Shown here in pieces: positions 5,654-7,767 of a stretch of 7,767 nt of DNA. The number at the start of each line of letters is the position of its first letter. The stretch's first letter is position 1. A program made the position numbers and the translations under genes. Source of the DNA: an uncultured Kouleothrix sp. (GTDB lineage: Bacteria > Chloroflexota > Chloroflexia > Chloroflexales > Roseiflexaceae); assembly GCA_937858455.1 (NCBI GenBank), contig CALLYN010000285.1:1-7767 (forward strand). Direction: 5' to 3'. The notes under the pieces were generated by a model. The model was given only the letters and a program-made list of their open reading frames with translations. It was not told the DNA's origin and did no database searches.

Positions 5654-6559
5654 ATGAACCTTAGCGGCTCAGTTATCCGAATAGTCGTCCTCGCGCTGCC
5701 CGGCATCATCAGCGCGTTGTTGTATTGGCGACTGCGTGGCCGATCAGAGCATAAAGACTGGGAAGACTTCCTTCTCATTGGGTTGTTCTCGTTTTTCATA
5801 TATCTCGTTTACGGCGCTGGGATAAACCTCCTCGCCCGCCTCGGCTTTTCTGTGTACCCTCCGAAGGCTTTTGAAGCACTCACAGACGATAAATTAGCAA
5901 TACCGTGGGGCGAGATACCAGAAGCTACTCTGATAGGCGTAGTGATAGCGGTTCTTGCTGCGTATGCGGATAAGTATAATCTAGTCGGCAAGTTCGGTTA
6001 TAGGATAGGGGCAAGCAGTCGTTTACACGATAAGGAGCTGTGGCATACTTTCCTGGCACAACCCAACCAGGGATGGGTTTATGTAAGGGACCATAAATTA
6101 CAACTTGTATACTATGGCTGGTTATTTCAGTATTCAGATGCAGATAAGGACAGAGAGCTTGTATTGCGGGATGTCAAAGTCTATTCCGAACAGGGTCACT
6201 TGTATACAAGTCCACTGATGTATATTTCAAGAGACAAACACGACTTAACAATTGAGTTTACTCCAACTATGTCGCCCGTCACTAATAACACTCACTTGGA
6301 GGATGAAAAAATGAGTGATAACCAGAACCAGAGCCCCGCAGTCAAGGTAATTGCTCCCGTCATAACCCAAGACGTAACCCCTGATTTCATAAAGAGCCAC
6401 CAGAACCCAGCACAACAAACGCCACGCCCAGCCGCAGAGCCGGTGGTGGCGACCGTACAGGCGGCACCAGCAGCGGCAGCACCAGCAGCCGCTGCGCAGC
6501 CAGCGTCGCCCGCCGCGCAGCCGGCAGCTCAACAGACGAACGGGAATGGCAAGGAATAG
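5654..6559 (+). CDS. Three-helix membrane protein resembling DUF6338, with low-complexity tail
   Basis: 301 residues. Seen: hydrophobic helices at about 8-26 (with ALPGIISALL), 38-61 and 89-105; then a soluble domain, about 125-205, with W129, WVYVRDHK (141-148), YYGWLFQYS and DRELVLRDVKVY, ending in a strand (DLTIEF). Known: helices near an N-terminal LPG-type motif followed by a compact domain of the pattern 'V-x-V ... G-x-L ... Y-S ... R-x-L-x-L' fits DUF6338, a family of unknown function; I hold this match as likely, not certain. From about 206 the protein becomes Asn/Gln/Pro/Ala-rich and disordered. A strong internal ribosome site at 6298-6302 precedes M220, so a separate 82-residue product may be made. 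The main start has no Shine-Dalgarno. The next gene, DUF5655, is 37 nt downstream and probably co-transcribed. Confidence 0.75.
   Translation: MNLSGSVIRIVVLALPGIISALLYWRLRGRSEHKDWEDFLLIGLFSFFIYLVYGAGINLLARLGFSVYPPKAFEALTDDKLAIPWGEIPEATLIGVVIAVLAAYADKYNLVGKFGYRIGASSRLHDKELWHTFLAQPNQGWVYVRDHKLQLVYYGWLFQYSDADKDRELVLRDVKVYSEQGHLYTSPLMYISRDKHDLTIEFTPTMSPVTNNTHLEDEKMSDNQNQSPAVKVIAPVITQDVTPDFIKSHQNPAQQTPRPAAEPVVATVQAAPAAAAPAAAAQPASPAAQPAAQQTNGNGKE
6311..6559 (+). CDS. Possible internal in-frame product: 82-aa Ala/Pro/Gln-rich protein
   Basis: GGAGG at 6298-6302 lies 8 nt before ATG 6311 (residue 220 of the longer protein), a better initiation signal than the one at 5654. The product would start MSDNQNQSPAVKVIAP and end in Ala/Pro/Gln runs and NGNGKE. 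No fold or function can be inferred. Either the tail is made separately as well, or two adjacent genes became fused in frame. Confidence 0.45.
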   Translation: MSDNQNQSPAVKVIAPVITQDVTPDFIKSHQNPAQQTPRPAAEPVVATVQAAPAAAAPAAAAQPASPAAQPAAQQTNGNGKE

Positions 6560-6596
6560 CCAACCTTAGAGTGATTGGAAGTTGGGGGAGCTAATG

Positions 6597-6947
6597 ATGA
6601 CCGAGACAACACAAACCGTAGATGCCCTTTTTGTGGGTAAGGATGCGGTGGTCTCCGCTATCTATCATCGGCTGATTGAAGTCCTGCACACACTTGGGCC
6701 GTTTCAGGAGGAGCCGAAGAAAACATCTATCCATCTTGTCCACACATCAGGCTTTGCAGGTATTCACCCCCGCAAGAGCTTTCTGTACCTCAACCTGCGA
6801 ATGGATCGGCTTTTGCAGGGCGAGCGCGTTGCAAAAAGCGAGCAGGTGTCTAAGAACCGCTATCACAACGAGGTCAAGATAGCTACCCCTGATGAAGTGG
6901 ATGGCGAGCTTATCGCGTGGCTCAAAGAAGCATACGTGCTCGCATAA
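6597..6947 (+). CDS. DUF5655 domain protein
   Basis: 116 residues from the second of two adjacent ATGs (6594, 6597); GGGGGAG at 6584-6590 gives 6-nt spacing to 6597 and only 3 nt to 6594. Seen: TVDALFVGKDAVVSAIYHRL, EEPKKTSIHL (38-47), FAGIHPRK (53-60), KSEQVS (80-85), RYHNEV (88-93) and PDEVDGELIAWLKEAY (98-113). Known: this order of motifs is that of DUF5655, a small cytoplasmic domain of unknown activity found alone or after other domains; the conserved Lys/His/Arg residues hint at nucleic acid or phosphate binding, which is inference. The domain fills nearly the whole protein, so the gene is complete. It sits 37 nt after the DUF6338-like gene on the same strand and probably in one transcript. 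Confidence 0.85.
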   Translation: MTETTQTVDALFVGKDAVVSAIYHRLIEVLHTLGPFQEEPKKTSIHLVHTSGFAGIHPRKSFLYLNLRMDRLLQGERVAKSEQVSKNRYHNEVKIATPDEVDGELIAWLKEAYVLA

Positions 6948-6984
6948 CTAGATGGGCAGCCGACTTCTTGTAGGCCGTCGAAGT

Positions 6985-7021
6985 GTGGCGTGGCGTGACA
7001 GCCGATGCTGTGCGACGCCAC
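6985..7021 (+). terminator. Hairpin after the DUF5655 gene, possible terminator
   Basis: GTGGCGT (6985-6991) pairs with ACGCCAC (7015-7021); inside, ACAGC pairs with GCTGT around a CGAT loop. Only a broken T-run (TTTATT) follows. It lies about 40 nt after the DUF5655 stop, so a terminator role is plausible; the rest of 6948-7059 shows no gene. Confidence 0.45.
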
Positions 7022-7059
7022 AGTGCTTTATTGCGCGGATGTGAAGTCTAACAGCTTTG

Positions 7060-7134
7060 TGGAAGGAAGTCATCTACCACCTGCCGCGCAACACGCGCGG
7101 CGGCACGACCGCGCAGTCGCCGATGCTGCACTGA
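7060..7134 (+). pseudogene. Detached copy of the last 24 codons of cphA
   Basis: In frame it begins WKEVIYHLPRNT and ends SPMLH with a TGA stop; the intact gene has Y instead of H, P instead of L, and TAA. There is no upstream coding sequence, so it cannot be expressed as a CphA. It is either the original chromosomal 3' end displaced by the insertion, or a remnant of a second cphA allele. Confidence 0.85.
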
Positions 7135-7145
7135 CGCCAACGAGC

Positions 7146-7172
7146 TTCGGGGGCGGCTTTGCTGCCCCCGAA
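7146..7172 (+). terminator. Second copy of the cphA 3' hairpin
   Basis: Same stem as at 3196-3222. One difference turns a T-G wobble into a C-G pair (7148) and the other lies in the loop (7159), so pairing is preserved. No T-run follows. Confidence 0.55.
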
Positions 7173-7197
7173 TGCATTCCTGGCTCCTTCGCTCGCC

Positions 7198-7659
7198 GTG
7201 GATAGGCAAGAAGTGGTTCCGCTTCACCAGCTGCGCCAGTGGGCGCGTGCGCTAAAACAGAACGTCATCGCTTTGTATTTGGCCGCACGCGACCCCCGCG
7301 TGCCCTGGTATGCCAAGTTGGTCGCTGGATGCGTGGCGGCCTATGCCCTCAGCCCGATCGACCTTATACCTGATTTTATTCCGGTTCTTGGCTACCTGGA
7401 TGATCTCATCCTCGTACCGCTGGGAATTGCCCTTGCAATCCGCCTTATTCCGCCTGCTCTCTTTCAAGAACATCGCGAGAGCGCCGCAGCACGTATGGCA
7501 CACCGGCCTAGCAGCCGCTTGGGTGCGCTGGCCATTGTCGTCATCTGGATTGCCCTGGCGCTGCTCGTGCTTGGCTGCGCAGCGAGGTACGTTTCGGCTT
7601 CCTACACGTTTGGAAGGGCCGTCTATCCGTTTGAAATGCTCGCCAACTTGTTTGAATAG
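7198..7659 (+). CDS. YkvA-like DUF1232 membrane protein
   Basis: Seen: [42 protein letters not shown] and [19 protein letters not shown], the core DUF1232 signature ([11 protein letters not shown]), then [12 protein letters not shown] second hydrophobic helix follows ([20 protein letters not shown]). Known: DUF1232 is a short membrane-associated domain of unknown function, found in YkvA-like proteins. The start is uncertain: the frame is open back to the TGA of the cphA remnant at 7132-7134, there is no ATG, and GTG 7198, GTG 7213 or TTG 7159 are the options, none with a clear ribosome site. 7198 gives 153 residues. The C-terminus is odd: it enters a 21-bp tandem repeat encoding heptads ([13 protein letters not shown]) and stops at TAG in the third unit, one transition away from CAG found in the equivalent later unit. 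Confidence 0.85.
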   Translation: MDRQEVVPLHQLRQWARALKQNVIALYLAARDPRVPWYAKLVAGCVAAYALSPIDLIPDFIPVLGYLDDLILVPLGIALAIRLIPPALFQEHRESAAARMAHRPSSRLGALAIVVIWIALALLVLGCAARYVSASYTFGRAVYPFEMLANLFE

Positions 7660-7767
7660 AGCAGTCTACATGTTTGAAACGCTCGCCGATTCGTTTGGAA
7701 GGGCAGCCAACATGTTTGGAAGAGTGGCCAACTTGTTTGAACAGAGAAGCCTACTCGTTTGGAAGAG
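7601..7767 (+). repeat. Tandem array of 21/22-bp units, core GTTTGRA, running off the window
   Basis: The core GTTTGRA starts at 7608, 7629, 7650, 7672, 7693, 7714, 7735 and 7757, spacings 21, 21, 22, 21, 21, 21, 22. Units 3 and 7 (both 22 bp) are closer to each other than to their neighbours, so there is a higher-order period of 85 bp. The units encode heptads of the type x-x-F-(G/E)-x-x-A. The array overlaps the last codons of the DUF1232 gene and continues past the right edge. Confidence 0.9.

Larger units (their letters stand above)
3236..7059. other. Putative 3.8-kb accessory island inserted at the 3' end of cphA
   Basis: The block between the two 126-bp copies is clearly AT-richer than cphA and the DUF1232 gene and holds only accessory genes: toxin-antitoxin, zinc-binding protein, pentapeptide protein, DUF6338-like and DUF5655. 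Duplication of a target gene's 3' end is typical of integrative elements. No integrase, transposase or terminal inverted repeats are seen, so an element that lost its recombinase, or homologous recombination, are equally open. Confidence 0.55.
7060..7185 (+). repeat. 126-bp direct repeat, right copy
   Basis: Matches 3110-3235 at offset 3950 without gaps, 119 of 126 positions identical, including the hairpin and the GAATGCATTC palindrome. It ends 12 nt before the chosen start of the DUF1232 gene. Confidence 0.93.

Noticed and set aside
3236..7059. Insertion sequence or integron
   Set aside because: No transposase or integrase, no terminal inverted repeats and no short target duplication; the flanking repeat is 126 bp and derives from cphA.
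6948..7059. tRNA or small RNA gene used as attachment site
   Set aside because: The stem at 6985-7021 has no cloverleaf or CCA-type end; it fits a simple terminator-like hairpin.
7005..7205. Small plus-strand frame across the right direct repeat
   Set aside because: It reads the cphA remnant out of frame and the same peptide appears antisensically meaningless in the left copy; no start signal.
7601..7767. CRISPR array
   Set aside because: Spacing is 21-22 bp with units similar along their whole length, so there are no unique spacers, and no cas gene is seen.

Overview
This looks like a chromosomal segment of a high-GC bacterium, most likely Chloroflexota (class Chloroflexia). That placement is an inference from the GC-rich, strongly codon-biased backbone genes, the cyanophycin synthetase and UreF sequences, and island genes of types common in cyanobacteria and filamentous Chloroflexi. 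No rRNA or other phylogenetic marker is present, so it is tentative.

Layout. At the left edge (1-204, minus) is the N-terminal part of a urease accessory protein UreF. Diverging from it is a complete cyanophycin synthetase gene, cphA (458-3184, plus). The 253-bp gap carries a perfect 9-bp inverted repeat whose arms each read as an extended -10 box, one facing each gene. cphA ends in a GC-rich hairpin. At the right edge is a YkvA-like DUF1232 membrane protein (about 7198-7659, plus), which runs into an array of 21/22-bp tandem repeats that leaves the window.

Between cphA and the DUF1232 gene lies an AT-richer block of about 3.8 kb (3236-7059). It is bounded by a 126-bp direct repeat made of the last 24 codons of cphA, its stop, the hairpin and a short tail (3110-3235 and 7060-7185, 7 mismatches). 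This is the architecture of an insertion that restores the 3' end of its target gene, but no integrase or transposase is visible. Reading inward from the left, the block holds a toxin-antitoxin pair on the minus strand (RelE/ParE-like toxin first, antitoxin second, 4-nt overlap), then a small CxxC...CxxC zinc-binding protein on the minus strand. Two tandem terminator-like hairpins separate that gene from a membrane-anchored protein with 38 uninterrupted leucine-centred pentapeptide repeats, also on the minus strand. Diverging from the pentapeptide gene is a two-gene plus-strand unit: a three-helix membrane protein resembling DUF6338 with a low-complexity Ala/Pro/Gln tail, then a DUF5655 protein.

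How the genes may work together. ureF and cphA both concern nitrogen: urease maturation and the Arg/Asp storage polymer. The block resembles accessory cargo kept by an addiction module. The divergent pair of membrane proteins plus DUF5655 is the best candidate for an undescribed functional unit, but its function cannot be read from sequence alone.
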